DNA of 64,000 nt from JAGVNX01 sp035290965 (GTDB lineage Archaea; Iainarchaeota; Iainarchaeia; Iainarchaeales; GCA-2688035): the NCBI GenBank assembly GCA_035290965.1, contig DATDTD010000071.1, forward strand, positions 89,127 to 153,126, written 5' to 3'. This document shows positions 17,305 to 26,569 of this stretch, one piece after another. Position numbers and translations under genes: made by a program. The stretch's first letter is position 1, and the number at the start of each line of letters is the position of its first letter. The notes below the pieces were generated by a model. The model was not told the origin of the DNA. It did no database searches and saw only the letters and a program-made list of their open reading frames with translations.

Positions 17305-17721
17305 ATGAAAAAACTAGTGTTATTGGCCGTTTTAGTTCTGATTCTTATTGTAATACTTTTTGGCGTATTTTGGAGTAATCTGTTTGTGCCGCGAGTTAAT
17401 CCAAGAGCAGAGCCTTACTTTGATTTTTCAAAAGCGGTTAATGCTCCGAACACAATTATTGTTTCGCAAAATTTGAGGATTCCACAAGGTGCCGTTTATA
17501 CTGCTGGAATCTTTGCTGAAACAGCAACAGGAATAGACGAAAACTGTGTAGAGATTCAAGCAAACGACCCAGTTACATTTACTGTTCACGAAGGCAAGCT
17601 TCTGCAAACAAACAAAGTAAGTACAACTAACATTTATTACAAGTGTGTTTCTGGAGAAACAATAGAAAAAAACACATGCCCGCTCTTTTGTACAATAAGT
17701 TTTGGAAAAGAACTAACTTGA
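17305..17721 (+). CDS. hypothetical single-span exported protein
   Basis: This protein of 138 residues has one N-terminal hydrophobic helix (residues 3-24), so it is either anchored or secreted. The outer part has four cysteines (ENCVEI, YYKCVSG, NTCPLFC), which could form disulphides. The gene converges on the 1315-residue protein gene and overlaps its 3' end by nine bases. No family is recognised. The upstream 14-bp repeats may regulate it. Confidence 0.6.
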   Translation: MKKLVLLAVLVLILIVILFGVFWSNLFVPRVNPRAEPYFDFSKAVNAPNTIIVSQNLRIPQGAVYTAGIFAETATGIDENCVEIQANDPVTFTVHEGKLLQTNKVSTTNIYYKCVSGETIEKNTCPLFCTISFGKELT

Positions 17722-20700
17722 ATAATATTTCCAGCCTATAAAAAGATTGTAATCTACGCTAATTATTTTTTTTACTGGCCGTGGTAAAATAGAATAGGTT
17801 ATGTTATAGTCCGGTCCTATGACTTTTTTTCCACCATATCCAACAATCCAGTCTATTGTTGGGGAGAGCACTTCAAAAGTTGTTACGTTAGAGTCTAATA
17901 ATTGTCTATTAGAATCGTACAAATATGTAGTTACTTTATAGTTTCCCGACATTTTGTTTCCTTTATCCCAATAATTGAAAAGTGTTTGTGTATCTCCAGC
18001 AAAAAGTGTTGTAATATGATTGTGCAAATTTGTGTTATTGTCTTGTGAATCTGTAATTACGCTGTTAATGTCTAAGTTTGTGTAGGTTACTCCTGAATTA
18101 AAGTTTGTAATCACAGGATAAATTCTTACTCTTTCAGTTAGATAATACGCATTTTTGTCCGTTGAAATGTCACTAACTCCTATTCTGGTAACATTAACTA
18201 AAACAGTTTCATTGAAATCAGCATTATTAATGGAAGAAACAGTTAAAACAATTTCAAATAAGCCCGCTTGGCTTGTATTAATGTTCCAACTTGCATTGTT
18301 TGAACTTGATTCAAAAATATTTCCTAAATTTACTGTTAAAGGGTTGGCAGTTGAAAGTCCTTGAGGAAGATGAATGGTAATGTTTGCATCGCGTAAAGGC
18401 GAGTTTTGAGTTGTTACAAGTGCATTCAAAGAAAAAGAGTTTGGATAATTTATTTCATACGGCGCTGAAACAGCTACACTTATTTGTGGAGAAACTTGTT
18501 GAATGTTTCCGTCAACAAAAATTGTTTTTATTGACTCGTTAGGATCGTTTGAACTAATATTAATATCACCAGAATAACCACCTAAAATAGGCAAAATATC
18601 AATAGTTGCAGTAAAAGTTTGCGATTCATTTGGTTGCAGAGTTAGTGGGAAAGAAATGCCTGCAATGTCTATGGTCGGAGAAGAATTAATACTAAAAAGA
18701 TTTAAATCAGCGTTTCCAGAATTAGTTATAGTAAAATTTGATTCTAGAATTCTTCCTTTAGCCTGTCTTCCAATATCCCAGAGATAGGGTGAAAGTTCTA
18801 TGTTTGGGGCTTTTATTGTAAATGTTCCTGAGTTATTATCTCCTGTTAAAACTCCGTCCGTTGCAATAACTTTGATTTTGTAAGTATTTTTTGGGTCAAC
18901 CTCTTTGACACTCCAAGTATAATTTTTGTCAGTAACATCTAAGGCAATGGGATACCAGGAAGCTCCATTGTCAAAAGTATAAAGTAAGGAATAACTCAAG
19001 TTATTGCTGTCTGAATCGTTTGCACTCCATTGTATTGAATTCGTATCAGTCCAAACATCGCCTTGTTTTGGATAGACCACAGTTACAGTCGGCGCAACAG
19101 AACTAACAATTCTTTCAACTTTTACATTGCCACCATATTTTCCAACAATTTTGTGAATATTTGAATTGTAATCGATTGCAAAATCAAAAGCAGTTGTATT
19201 AATGTCTTTTCCCCAATTCAAATCACCCAAAAAAGGAGGTCCAAAATTGACATCTCTTATCACTCCATTGTTACTATCTTTAAGTTCAATAGTATAATTT
19301 CCATCTGTAATTCCATAGGGATAACCGTCAGTTAAATAAAAGTCATAAAAGGAAATATCTCCGTTTGCGTCTATTATGCCTCTAATCAAAATTATTTGAG
19401 GGTCGATAGGTCCGTTAGGATCTAACTTCTTCAAAATTTGAGTATAAGACTCTTTTGAAGCCCATGAAAAACTGTCTGCATCCCCCATAAAGCTATGCCA
19501 AGACACAACAAAGCCATTAAACTGATTAGATGGTTCGCCTGTTTTTCTACTATCATTCTTGCGGACTGAGAAACCATTAATGTCCATATTTCCAATACAA
19601 CTTTCAGGGTCAGAACCAGCTCCAAAACAATTGTTCGGAAAAGGATTTCCGCATCCCCCTACACTACTTAATTGATTGTTTTCATCTATCCAAACACTTT
19701 GTTTATATTCATCGCAAAGATTGTAAGTGTGACCTAACTCATGTGCTGCAACGCCAGAAGCAAGGGAGGAATACTCAAGCAGAGCACTTTTAGTATGAGG
19801 GACAGTAAAGCCTCCTTCTGAATAATAAAAATGGTTAGCAAGCCAACCTTTTGGGACAACTAATATTCCTCTATCCACATTTAAGTGTCCTGAGTTAATC
19901 TGAGTGTCTAATGCGGAAAGCACTAAAGAGGGGCACCACCAAGGCAATACGCATCCAATCGAAGTAAGACCGGGGTCAAACGGGGTTTTTACTGGAACAA
20001 TTTCAAGTTTATTTTTTGCTATTGGGTAAGTATCAAGCAAAAAGGTTGATAGAGTATTAACATCGTTTAGATACTTATCTAAATTAGGGTAATCGTATCT
20101 AAAAAATGCTACTCTTAATCTATCAGTGTTAATCACATTTACATCGACTGTTTTTGTGTTGTTGTTTTCGTTTGTTTCAGGGATTTGATTGGCATCGTCA
20201 ACTATTGCAGTTATTTGGTATTTTCCTGGCGTTGAATATGGGCTTGGATAGAAATCGAGTGTATTAGAATCACTAATTGGTTCAGTTATATTATAGTCTT
20301 GTCCGTTGTATGTTAGTTTTGTTCTGACTGTTGCTGGATTGCCTGTGTTTTTTACTTTTACTCTTACTACTGTTGCTTTGTCTGTTACTAGATTTACATC
20401 TTCTACTACTTGGATTGGTTTGATTGATTCAATGTATAAATCGCCTCTAGCTACGCGATAGTTTATTTTATTCTGAATGTAGTTGCCATTGATTTGTGCT
20501 CTTATGCTGAAAGAATAATTTCCATCTGTTGAGGGCGCTTGAACAGAAAAAGAATAAGTTCCCGTACCAATCTGAGTTGCATTTTTTGCAGTCCAAGAAT
20601 CAGGGTCTTTTAATTTATATTGAATTTGGCTTAATCCAGTTTCTGCAAAATCATTACCCGAACTATTCACTGCAAATTGAACATTCATATCTTGGCTCGG

Positions 20701-21660
20701 ATAAAAAGAGCTATTCATCGTTGGAGATGTTATTATAATGGAGAATGGCTCGTTGTAATATGTTCCTAAAACACCTTGGGTCGTTCCGGTGTAAATATTT
20801 CCATCATAAACAGCAAAAGCACTTTGCCGGTAAAAATTAAAAGCAACTGAAAAAATATTGCTTGTGCTATCATACGTCCAAACTTCACTATAATCCTCTC
20901 CAGTTCCAATATAAAGATTTCCATCATAAACTGTGAGAAAATTATTAAAGTTCCAGTATTGTGATTCCCTCCAAGTTAAAGAAGACCAGATGCCATTTTT
21001 ATAAGTTCCAATATGTCCATATTGTCCAGCATAAAGATTTCCATCATAAACCGCAAGAGAACGAATTGCGCTTCCTTTATCTCCTAAATTAGCCCATATC
21101 CCACTAGCAGCATTATAAGTTCCAAAAACGCCATCTTCGTTTCCAGTAAAGAGATTTCCATCATAAACCGCAAGAACATTAAAAAAGCTATTAACTACTC
21201 TAGTCCAAACTTTACCATCATAGGTTAGTAATCCACCATATTCAGGATGCCTCCAATTAGGATTTACCGATGCATAAAGATTTCCATCATAAACGACTAA
21301 ATCTTCTATTTCATATCCTTGTAATATTCCTTCAGTCCAAATACCAGTAATATTGTCATAGGAACCCAAAACATTAGCGTCGCCCGGTCCCCCTAATCCA
21401 CTACTTCCAACGAAAAGATTTCCATCATAAGAAGCAAGAGCAGTAGTAGGGTAACCAGTGTATCCTTTTGGCACTAAAGAAGTCCAAACTCGTGAAGCAC
21501 TGTTATAAGTTCCTAACCCGTTTTGTAGAGTGTAAAGGTTTCCATCATGAACTGCTAGAGAACTTATTCCAGTCCCAATATCTCCTAAAGAAGTCCAAGT
21601 TCCAGCATAACTGTTAAAAGAAAGAAGAACCAGAAAAAATAAAATCAACATTCTTTTCAT
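17713..21660 (-). CDS. large secreted protein: seven-repeat beta-propeller, CARDB-like domains and zincin metalloprotease motif
   Basis: This protein has 1315 residues. Signal peptide 1-19. Seven repeats centred on V-Y-D-G-N-L-Y occur at about 38, 78, 123, 165, 204, 244 and 284, spaced about 41, as in a seven-bladed propeller. A CARDB-like domain follows (residues 405-510, with NTGNPATV and NENNNTK). A zincin motif HELGHTYNLCDEY lies at 640-652, similar to M64-type HExxHxxxLxDEY peptidases. Ig/Fn3-like folds, an ASPM/HYDIN-like segment (FTITNSGNADLNLFSI) and further CARDB-like folds make up the rest. The gene is AT-rich. It is probably a cell-surface adhesin-protease. Catalysis is inferred from the motif only. 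Confidence 0.75.
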   Translation of the reverse strand: MKRMLILFFLVLLSFNSYAGTWTSLGDIGTGISSLAVHDGNLYTLQNGLGTYNSASRVWTSLVPKGYTGYPTTALASYDGNLFVGSSGLGGPGDANVLGSYDNITGIWTEGILQGYEIEDLVVYDGNLYASVNPNWRHPEYGGLLTYDGKVWTRVVNSFFNVLAVYDGNLFTGNEDGVFGTYNAASGIWANLGDKGSAIRSLAVYDGNLYAGQYGHIGTYKNGIWSSLTWRESQYWNFNNFLTVYDGNLYIGTGEDYSEVWTYDSTSNIFSVAFNFYRQSAFAVYDGNIYTGTTQGVLGTYYNEPFSIIITSPTMNSSFYPSQDMNVQFAVNSSGNDFAETGLSQIQYKLKDPDSWTAKNATQIGTGTYSFSVQAPSTDGNYSFSIRAQINGNYIQNKINYRVARGDLYIESIKPIQVVEDVNLVTDKATVVRVKVKNTGNPATVRTKLTYNGQDYNITEPISDSNTLDFYPSPYSTPGKYQITAIVDDANQIPETNENNNTKTVDVNVINTDRLRVAFFRYDYPNLDKYLNDVNTLSTFLLDTYPIAKNKLEIVPVKTPFDPGLTSIGCVLPWWCPSLVLSALDTQINSGHLNVDRGILVVPKGWLANHFYYSEGGFTVPHTKSALLEYSSLASGVAAHELGHTYNLCDEYKQSVWIDENNQLSSVGGCGNPFPNNCFGAGSDPESCIGNMDINGFSVRKNDSRKTGEPSNQFNGFVVSWHSFMGDADSFSWASKESYTQILKKLDPNGPIDPQIILIRGIIDANGDISFYDFYLTDGYPYGITDGNYTIELKDSNNGVIRDVNFGPPFLGDLNWGKDINTTAFDFAIDYNSNIHKIVGKYGGNVKVERIVSSVAPTVTVVYPKQGDVWTDTNSIQWSANDSDSNNLSYSLLYTFDNGASWYPIALDVTDKNYTWSVKEVDPKNTYKIKVIATDGVLTGDNNSGTFTIKAPNIELSPYLWDIGRQAKGRILESNFTITNSGNADLNLFSINSSPTIDIAGISFPLTLQPNESQTFTATIDILPILGGYSGDINISSNDPNESIKTIFVDGNIQQVSPQISVAVSAPYEINYPNSFSLNALVTTQNSPLRDANITIHLPQGLSTANPLTVNLGNIFESSSNNASWNINTSQAGLFEIVLTVSSINNADFNETVLVNVTRIGVSDISTDKNAYYLTERVRIYPVITNFNSGVTYTNLDINSVITDSQDNNTNLHNHITTLFAGDTQTLFNYWDKGNKMSGNYKVTTYLYDSNRQLLDSNVTTFEVLSPTIDWIVGYGGKKVIGPDYNITYSILPRPVKKIISVDYNLFIGWKYYSS

Positions 21661-21707
21661 TCAACCCACCCAAGACAATTTAATGTGTACTGTTAATGCT
21701 TTATTTT

Positions 21708-22175
21708 TTATTGGTTCAATTTTTCGTCCGGTATTCTTAGTCCCTGTGTTATTGTTTCAATGTCTTTGCTTGTTTGCAGGCTCGCTATGTTTTTTCTAAT
21801 GTCGTTTTTGAATGCGACAAAGTTGTCTATTGCTTTGTTTTGGAAAAAGAGAATTGTGTCTTGAATGTTACCTGTTTCCGCAAGCTTCTCCAAAATTTCT
21901 CCAAAAGAAACGCTTAGGACTGCTTGGACATCTCTCTTGACTTCAAAAGAAGCAGTCAAATCATTCTTTTCAACTGACAAACAAGATGCATATACTTGAA
22001 CTGTCTGGGAAGCAAAATCAGTAATCACAGACTCGTTTCTGCAATCTAAAGATTCTGCTTTTGCATTCAAAACATCTACTTGGTCTTGCGCAATAGATTG
22101 TCCTTCTGTTAAACTAAAAGCCACTGGCAAAGACAACAACAGTATTAGAATACAAATTATTTTTTTTATGTGCAT
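21708..22175 (-). CDS. secreted hypothetical protein
   Basis: This protein of 155 residues starts with a signal peptide (KKIICILILLLSLPVAFS) and continues as an amphipathic, mainly helical domain with two cysteines (SLDCRNES and YASCLSV) that could pair. Its start overlaps the end of the upstream gene by 10 bases, so the two are coupled. No family is recognised. It lies just upstream of the large propeller protein and may be part of the same surface assembly. Confidence 0.6.
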   Translation of the reverse strand: MHIKKIICILILLLSLPVAFSLTEGQSIAQDQVDVLNAKAESLDCRNESVITDFASQTVQVYASCLSVEKNDLTASFEVKRDVQAVLSVSFGEILEKLAETGNIQDTILFFQNKAIDNFVAFKNDIRKNIASLQTSKDIETITQGLRIPDEKLNQ

Positions 22176-23158
22176 TGAAAAACCCCTCCGTCAGTTACAC
22201 CACAATTGTATGGTGTGCCGTTTGGCGAATACATTGTTAAATTTCCATCCGCCTTAATCACTGTCTTCATTCCAGCAATATCCCCCGTATTGTTTACTCT
22301 AAAAAAATTCTTATCTGCACTCGTGTTCCTGATTAAGAAAGAGTCTTCAAAAGAACCTAGTACATAATCATCGTCGTTTGTTGTTGTGTCTGTTATTGTT
22401 ATGAACGGTTTGATATTGGAAATTGTTGGGTTTACAGAAAAAGTTTTTACACCGGAAACAGTTTGACTAGTGTTTAAAGTGCAAATATTGCTGACTGCAA
22501 CACTGGTTGTTGGACCATTGGAAATATTGGCAAAATAACCCGTTGGAAAAACCAAGCTAGTGCTTCCAACAGAACTGGAACTAATCGGAACCATTAATTC
22601 TTCGCCAAAAGAAATAGCCTGTCCGTCCGGAATTAAAAGCCCAGAATTAAAACGGGTAGTAGAAGAAAAAGTCTTTACCACCGTAATTGTTTGGGTTAAG
22701 TTCCTGCCAATATCCAAAAAATAATTTTGCATGTTGGCATCAAAAACACTCCAAGAAGTCTGCCAATTAGTATCGCCGCTGCTGGAACCAAAAGAACCAT
22801 TAATATCTTCCATGCCAATCTGGCCCTGTCCGCCTCTAAAATTGTTCGGACCATCAACAAGAGAACCGTTAACAGATAAGCATAGCCAATAGTCTTGGTT
22901 GTAATTGAGGTTTAATTGGTCTAAATCCCCTAACAATAGATTGAATGTGCTGTCTTGAATAGCGCCTGTGTAATTGTGGTCGAAAAAGACTCCGTCTAAG
23001 CAGGAGTTTTGATCAGAAATCTTTACTCCCAAATCTCCGCTTGACAAGCCTTCAACTTTTCCTTGTAAAGACATTTTTGTCGGCTGAGCCGCTAAAACAA
23101 AACTAAAAAAGATTAGACCGACCGCAACTAGCGCTAACGCTAAAAAAAACTTTTTCAT
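22166..23158 (-). CDS. secreted hypothetical protein
   Basis: This 330-residue protein has an N-terminal signal peptide (residues 1-23). It then reads as a beta-rich, Asn/Ser/Thr-rich protein with many N-glycosylation sequons (NLT, NIS, NTS). Two repeats of T-x-T-V-V/S-G-V-KTFSS/V (residues about 155-170 and 225-235) suggest tandem domains. The segment FRVNNTGDIAGM resembles phage-tail or trimeric-adhesin repeat proteins. Function not assignable. It heads a three-gene minus-strand set of exported proteins. Confidence 0.6.
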   Translation of the reverse strand: MKKFFLALALVAVGLIFFSFVLAAQPTKMSLQGKVEGLSSGDLGVKISDQNSCLDGVFFDHNYTGAIQDSTFNLLLGDLDQLNLNYNQDYWLCLSVNGSLVDGPNNFRGGQGQIGMEDINGSFGSSSGDTNWQTSWSVFDANMQNYFLDIGRNLTQTITVVKTFSSTTRFNSGLLIPDGQAISFGEELMVPISSSSVGSTSLVFPTGYFANISNGPTTSVAVSNICTLNTSQTVSGVKTFSVNPTISNIKPFITITDTTTNDDDYVLGSFEDSFLIRNTSADKNFFRVNNTGDIAGMKTVIKADGNLTMYSPNGTPYNCGVTDGGVFQCT

Positions 23159-23388
23159 TCAACCAACCCCCAAAAAATTCTTTTAGAGCAAAAACTCAAA
23201 AAGAAAAACCCCAGTTATGTGGAAAGAACAATGCAGTTAAAAAGGTTTGCAGGAATACGACAATTGGCTAATTGGAGTGATTGGCAAAAATATGCCAAAA
23301 TTCTATTGGATAGAAATAGTAAGAGTATGCAAAGCAAGTCATTCTTGCCGGCTGCTTTGCCGAAAAATAAAAATAAAAAAAGAAAGAG
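23159..23388. other. intergenic gap between secreted-protein genes and rpl12
   Basis: No supported gene. A plus-strand frame contains a short protein-like string (QEYDNWLIGVIGKNMPKFY) around 23250-23310 with no recognisable family, then runs antisense through rpl12. It may be a gene remnant at the island edge. Confidence 0.3.
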
Positions 23389-23691
23389 TCAGCCGAAAAG
23401 ACTGCTTAATCCTTCAGCTGCCGCTTCTTCTGATTTTGCCTCTTCTTCTGCCTTTGCTTTCTCCGGCTTTGCCTCTGTTTTTGCTTCTCCCGCTACAGGA
23501 GCAGCTGCGACAGGCATTGCTGCTTTCTTTATTGCTTCGTCTATGTTCACGTCTTTAAGGGCGGACAAAAGACCCTTGATTTTTGTAGAATCAGGGGTTA
23601 TTCCTGCGGCTTTTAGCACGTGCGAAACTCCCTCTTCAGAGAGCTCTTTTTTTGCAGAGTGCAGCAACAAGGCTGAATACACGTATTCCAT
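23389..23691 (-). CDS. rpl12: ribosomal protein P1 (L12), stalk protein
   Basis: This 100-residue protein has the archaeal P1 plan. An N-terminal dimerisation domain (MEYVYSALLLHSAKKEL, then VLKAAGITPD) is followed by an Ala/Glu/Lys-rich hinge and the conserved C-terminal GLSSLFG that contacts translation factors. A good GAGGTGA ribosome site precedes the ATG. It closes the rpl1-rpl10-rpl12 operon. Confidence 0.97.
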   Translation of the reverse strand: MEYVYSALLLHSAKKELSEEGVSHVLKAAGITPDSTKIKGLLSALKDVNIDEAIKKAAMPVAAAPVAGEAKTEAKPEKAKAEEEAKSEEAAAEGLSSLFG

Positions 23692-23719
23692 TTTTTCACC
23701 TCAAAAAATTCATAATCGC

Positions 23720-24499
23720 TTATTCTTTTTTTTCATTCTGCTTTGCAAGCTCTTCAACTGCCATTGCCTGCAAAACTGCTTTTGCAATTATCAGTTCAAT
23801 TGTTTCCTTTGTGGGATAAACAGCTTCAACTGAAAGATTGACTGCGCTTCTGACGGCTTTTACAATGTCATTGAAAACCTGCTCTGAATCAATGTCCAAA
23901 ACCTCTGGCTTGAAAAGCTGTGAATTTTCATAGCAGGCAATAATATTCAATCCGACCTTTATCGGCTTAATATTTAATTTTGACAACACGCCTGCAACAG
24001 GCTTTGAAATTGCTTCGCCTTTTTTTGCGACAATTTTGTCCTGTGCAATTGCAATTGTTGCTCCCTGAACCCTTACATTCAAACCTGCTGCTTTCAAGTC
24101 AGACAATGCAGGGCCGGGTGGAAGTCCTGTATCTCCTGCAGGAATCATTATGTCCTGCGGAGCAAGCATTCCTTCTTTTGCTGAAACGCTTCCCTTGCTT
24201 CTTTTCAAGAAGCCGTATAATTCAAATGAATCCATTTCAGTAAAAATAATCGCAAGGCTTCCCGAAACAAGAGAAAGCAGTTCCGGCGCCTTGAGATTTG
24301 CCTCTTCAAGGGCTTTTTTTATTACTCTTGTTTTTGAAACTTTTATTACTGCTTTTCCCTTTAATTTTTTTCTTAGGACCTGGAACAAGGCAGCGGGAAA
24401 ATTCTCCAAATCAGCAATTGCAATTACTTTGTGCTTTGAAACAAGGTTTTTTATTTCAACAAGCTGGGCCTGTTTCCATTTCAGAATATGGCGCTTCAT
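23720..24499 (-). CDS. rpl10: ribosomal protein P0 (L10)
   Basis: This protein of 259 residues has the L10 core (KRHILKWKQAQLVEIKNLV, then VIAIADLENFPA, then the RVIKKALEEA helix) and the archaeal insertion domain containing PAGDTGLPPGPALSDLKAAG. It ends at a helical segment AVLQAMAVEELAKQNEKKE. The acidic, GLxxLFG-ending tail typical of archaeal P0 (about 310-340 residues) is missing, so the stalk base seems shortened and may bind fewer P1 dimers. The start overlaps the rpl1 stop by ATGA. Confidence 0.95.
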   Translation of the reverse strand: MKRHILKWKQAQLVEIKNLVSKHKVIAIADLENFPAALFQVLRKKLKGKAVIKVSKTRVIKKALEEANLKAPELLSLVSGSLAIIFTEMDSFELYGFLKRSKGSVSAKEGMLAPQDIMIPAGDTGLPPGPALSDLKAAGLNVRVQGATIAIAQDKIVAKKGEAISKPVAGVLSKLNIKPIKVGLNIIACYENSQLFKPEVLDIDSEQVFNDIVKAVRSAVNLSVEAVYPTKETIELIIAKAVLQAMAVEELAKQNEKKE

Positions 24500-25257
24500 T
24501 TCTGCTCACCTGCCTTTTGTTCTCCCACTTTTATTGCCGGGCCCATTGTTTCCTTCAGAATGACTGATTTAATGCTCTGCATTTTTCCCGGAACTGCATT
24601 GAAAATAGCATTGAAAACAGCAAGGGAATTCTGGGCAAGCTGGTCGTCGGGCATGCTTTCCTTTCCGATTACAACCTGAAAAACAGGCATTGGCTTTCCC
24701 TTTTTGTTTGTAACCCGTATTACAGATGACAATTCTCCCAGAGAGGATTCCAGCTCAGAGACATTTGTTTGAATGGGTTTAGGCATTTTTCCCTTTGGCG
24801 CAAGCTGCTGCCCCAAAAATTTTCCGACTGCAATCATTACAGGCCCTTCTGCAAGCAAAACATCAAAAGTTTCTATTATTTCCGCAACATCCTTTTTGTT
24901 CAAACCCTGGATGTCGTGTTCCATTATTACCCTGTCAACCTTTTCCTTTATCTCTGCTGCAAATGCCTTGTCGCGGACAAAAACAAGTACTTTTCCCTTT
25001 GCCTTTTCAGCGGAAAAAGGCAGGCTTACCCTCAAATCAAACTGGCTTTCAGGCTTTTTAAAATCCAATCCTTTCAGATTGACCATTAGTTCTATTGACT
25101 GTACAAACTTGCGCTGCTTGCTCGCATCGCGCATCTTAAGCAGTGAAACCAAAAAAGCTTCCTTTGGATTGCGCACAAGGCTTGCTTCCCTTACTTCCCT
25201 TGCTTCGCGCACTGTTTTTTCAGGGCGCTTTTGTGCAATCGGCTTAATGTTGTCCAT
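24496..25257 (-). CDS. rpl1: ribosomal protein L1
   Basis: This protein has 253 residues. The DLRVSLPF segment, the LAEGPVMIAVGKFLGQQLAPKGKMP block and ATG start MDNIKPIAQ fit archaeal L1 with an N-terminal extension of about 40 residues. The ATG at 25257 is chosen because GGGAGG lies seven bases upstream; an upstream in-frame codon at 25287 has no such site. L1 binds 23S rRNA at the E-site stalk and, in studied archaea, represses its own mRNA. Here the gene begins just after the accessory insertion that separates it from rpl11. Confidence 0.95.
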   Translation of the reverse strand: MDNIKPIAQKRPEKTVREAREVREASLVRNPKEAFLVSLLKMRDASKQRKFVQSIELMVNLKGLDFKKPESQFDLRVSLPFSAEKAKGKVLVFVRDKAFAAEIKEKVDRVIMEHDIQGLNKKDVAEIIETFDVLLAEGPVMIAVGKFLGQQLAPKGKMPKPIQTNVSELESSLGELSSVIRVTNKKGKPMPVFQVVIGKESMPDDQLAQNSLAVFNAIFNAVPGKMQSIKSVILKETMGPAIKVGEQKAGEQK

Positions 25258-25330
25258 TAAAAAAAACCTCCCGCAAAAGCGGTACATGTGGTCTCAAAAA
25301 AAGAGACTTAATCCAATTATAAAAAAATGA
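25258..25330 (-). promoter_or_regulatory. rpl1 operon promoter and structured leader
   Basis: On the minus strand a TTATAATTGG box (25312-25321) lies about 60 bases before the start. The leader could then form GTCTC-(7)-GAGAC (25291-25307) and CCGC-AAAA-GCGG (25271-25282), the latter next to the GGGAGG ribosome site. These hairpins could mediate autoregulation. This is inference from sequence only. Confidence 0.4.
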
Positions 25331-25372
25331 CTGGCAAGGGTTTAAAAAAGTATGCAAAATGCAGATATGCTC

Positions 25373-25510
25373 CTGCAAAGCAAAAGGTTGCGTTTTGAGT
25401 ACTGTTGCTTTTATTTTTCCATATTTTTTCTCAAGAATTTGTTCTAATTTTTTGGCATTTTCTTCTTCGCGTAACTCTTTTGACAACAAGTCGCCCATAT
25501 TTATATTCAT
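25373..25510 (-). pseudogene. possible small gene or 5' remnant reading MNINMGDLLSKELREEENAKK
   Basis: A minus-strand frame from 25510 reads protein-like, charged text for about 45 residues (EENAKKLEQILEKKYGKIKATVLKTQ) and then runs without homology-like features to 25244 across the rpl1 leader. Its start is back-to-back with the wHTH gene at 25557. The interval given is only the plausible part. It may be the front of a gene truncated when the insertion formed. Confidence 0.25.
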
Positions 25511-25556
25511 TTGGGAATGTTATGTTTTAAATTTGTATTATTGTTTGTATTATTTG

Positions 25557-26366
25557 ATGCCGAGCTTGATTTTGCCTTTTACAAAAAAGGCAGTTGGAAC
25601 AAAAGAAAACATTATTCTGATTTTGAGCGAGCAGTGGCCTCTTTCAACTAAAGAGATTTTTGAAAGAGTCAGAAAAAGCTCCGGAAACCCGATTACCTAT
25701 CAGGCGGTTCATAAAACCCTGCAGGGACTTTTGAATGAAGGCGTTGTTGAAAAGAAAAAAAATTCTTTCCAATTAAATCTTGATTGGGTTGAAAAACTGA
25801 AACGCTTCACAGAATCAATTGAAACAGAATACAAGCTACAACAAGAAAAATCCTCGGTCAAAACATTCGACAATTTTTACAATGCTTGTAGGTTTATTGT
25901 TGCCTGGATGGACTCTGCCATACTGCACGATAAAGAACATATTGGTGTTGCACAAGTAAAGCACTTGTATTGGTTGATGAATATACAAAAAAGCGATTTG
26001 GAGACATTGAAAAGAATATTTAAAAGTGGAAAAGGCTATGTAGTATGCTGCAATTCTTCGCCTTTGAATAAAGCGCTCGCTCCATTTTATAGGCGGTTAG
26101 GAAGAACCAAAATAAAACTTGGTGTTGACTGTGCTAGCACGCACGACACTTTTGTTATTGGTGACAAAATACTGCAAATCTTTTTTGATATTGATTTAAA
26201 ACAAAAAATTGAAAAACTAAACAAAAACAAAGACGTCCAATCAGTTCTAATGAAGGGCTTTTTTGACATTTTTTACAAGAAAAAAACTCAAATAAAAATC
26301 TTTGAAATAGAAAACAAAGAGCTTGCCAGTCAAATAAAACAACAAACAATAGGATACTTTGCTTAA
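25557..26366 (+). CDS. winged-helix transcriptional regulator
   Basis: This protein has 269 residues from the ATG at 25557; the same frame is open further upstream but that part overlaps a promoter region. The N-terminus is a winged helix: TKENIILILSEQWPLSTKEIFERV, a recognition helix NPITYQAVHKTLQGLL and the wing NEGVVEKKKNSFQL. A linker WVEKLKRFTESIETEYK leads to a 180-residue alpha/beta effector domain with HIGVAQVKHLYWLMN and VIGDKILQIFFDID. Ligand unknown. It is the only plus-strand gene in the ribosomal-protein cluster and part of the accessory insertion. Confidence 0.7.
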   Translation: MPSLILPFTKKAVGTKENIILILSEQWPLSTKEIFERVRKSSGNPITYQAVHKTLQGLLNEGVVEKKKNSFQLNLDWVEKLKRFTESIETEYKLQQEKSSVKTFDNFYNACRFIVAWMDSAILHDKEHIGVAQVKHLYWLMNIQKSDLETLKRIFKSGKGYVVCCNSSPLNKALAPFYRRLGRTKIKLGVDCASTHDTFVIGDKILQIFFDIDLKQKIEKLNKNKDVQSVLMKGFFDIFYKKKTQIKIFEIENKELASQIKQQTIGYFA

Positions 26367-26375
26367 GTGACCTTG

Positions 26376-26528
26376 ATGCCAATACTGGAAAAAAACGGAA
26401 TCCTGACAAAAAATAATGGGCATTATCAACTGAATCCAGAATGGGTAAATCAATTAATGCAATTTGCAAAAAAGACAAAACAAAAAATGCAACAAGAAGA
26501 AAAAAACCCGGCGAATACCACGATTTAA
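26376..26528 (+). pseudogene. truncated duplicate of the winged-helix regulator
   Basis: In the same frame as the preceding regulator, right after its stop, a 50-residue reading has LEKNGILTKNNGHYQLNPEW followed by VNQLMQFAKKTKQKMQQE. This aligns with the wing and linker of that regulator (LLNEGVVEKKKNSFQLNLDW, VEKLKRFTESIETEY). The first helices and the effector domain are missing, so it looks like the remnant of a second, paralogous gene. It may still make a short protein. Confidence 0.5.
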
Positions 26529-26569
26529 GCCCACCAGAATAGGCGTTTCAACAAAATTTGTTAGGCTCC

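Noticed and set aside
23219..23833. 204-codon plus-strand frame
   Set aside because: Most of it is antisense to rpl12 and rpl10; low-complexity Ser/Ala/Phe text reflects the Ala/Lys-rich hinge of P1.
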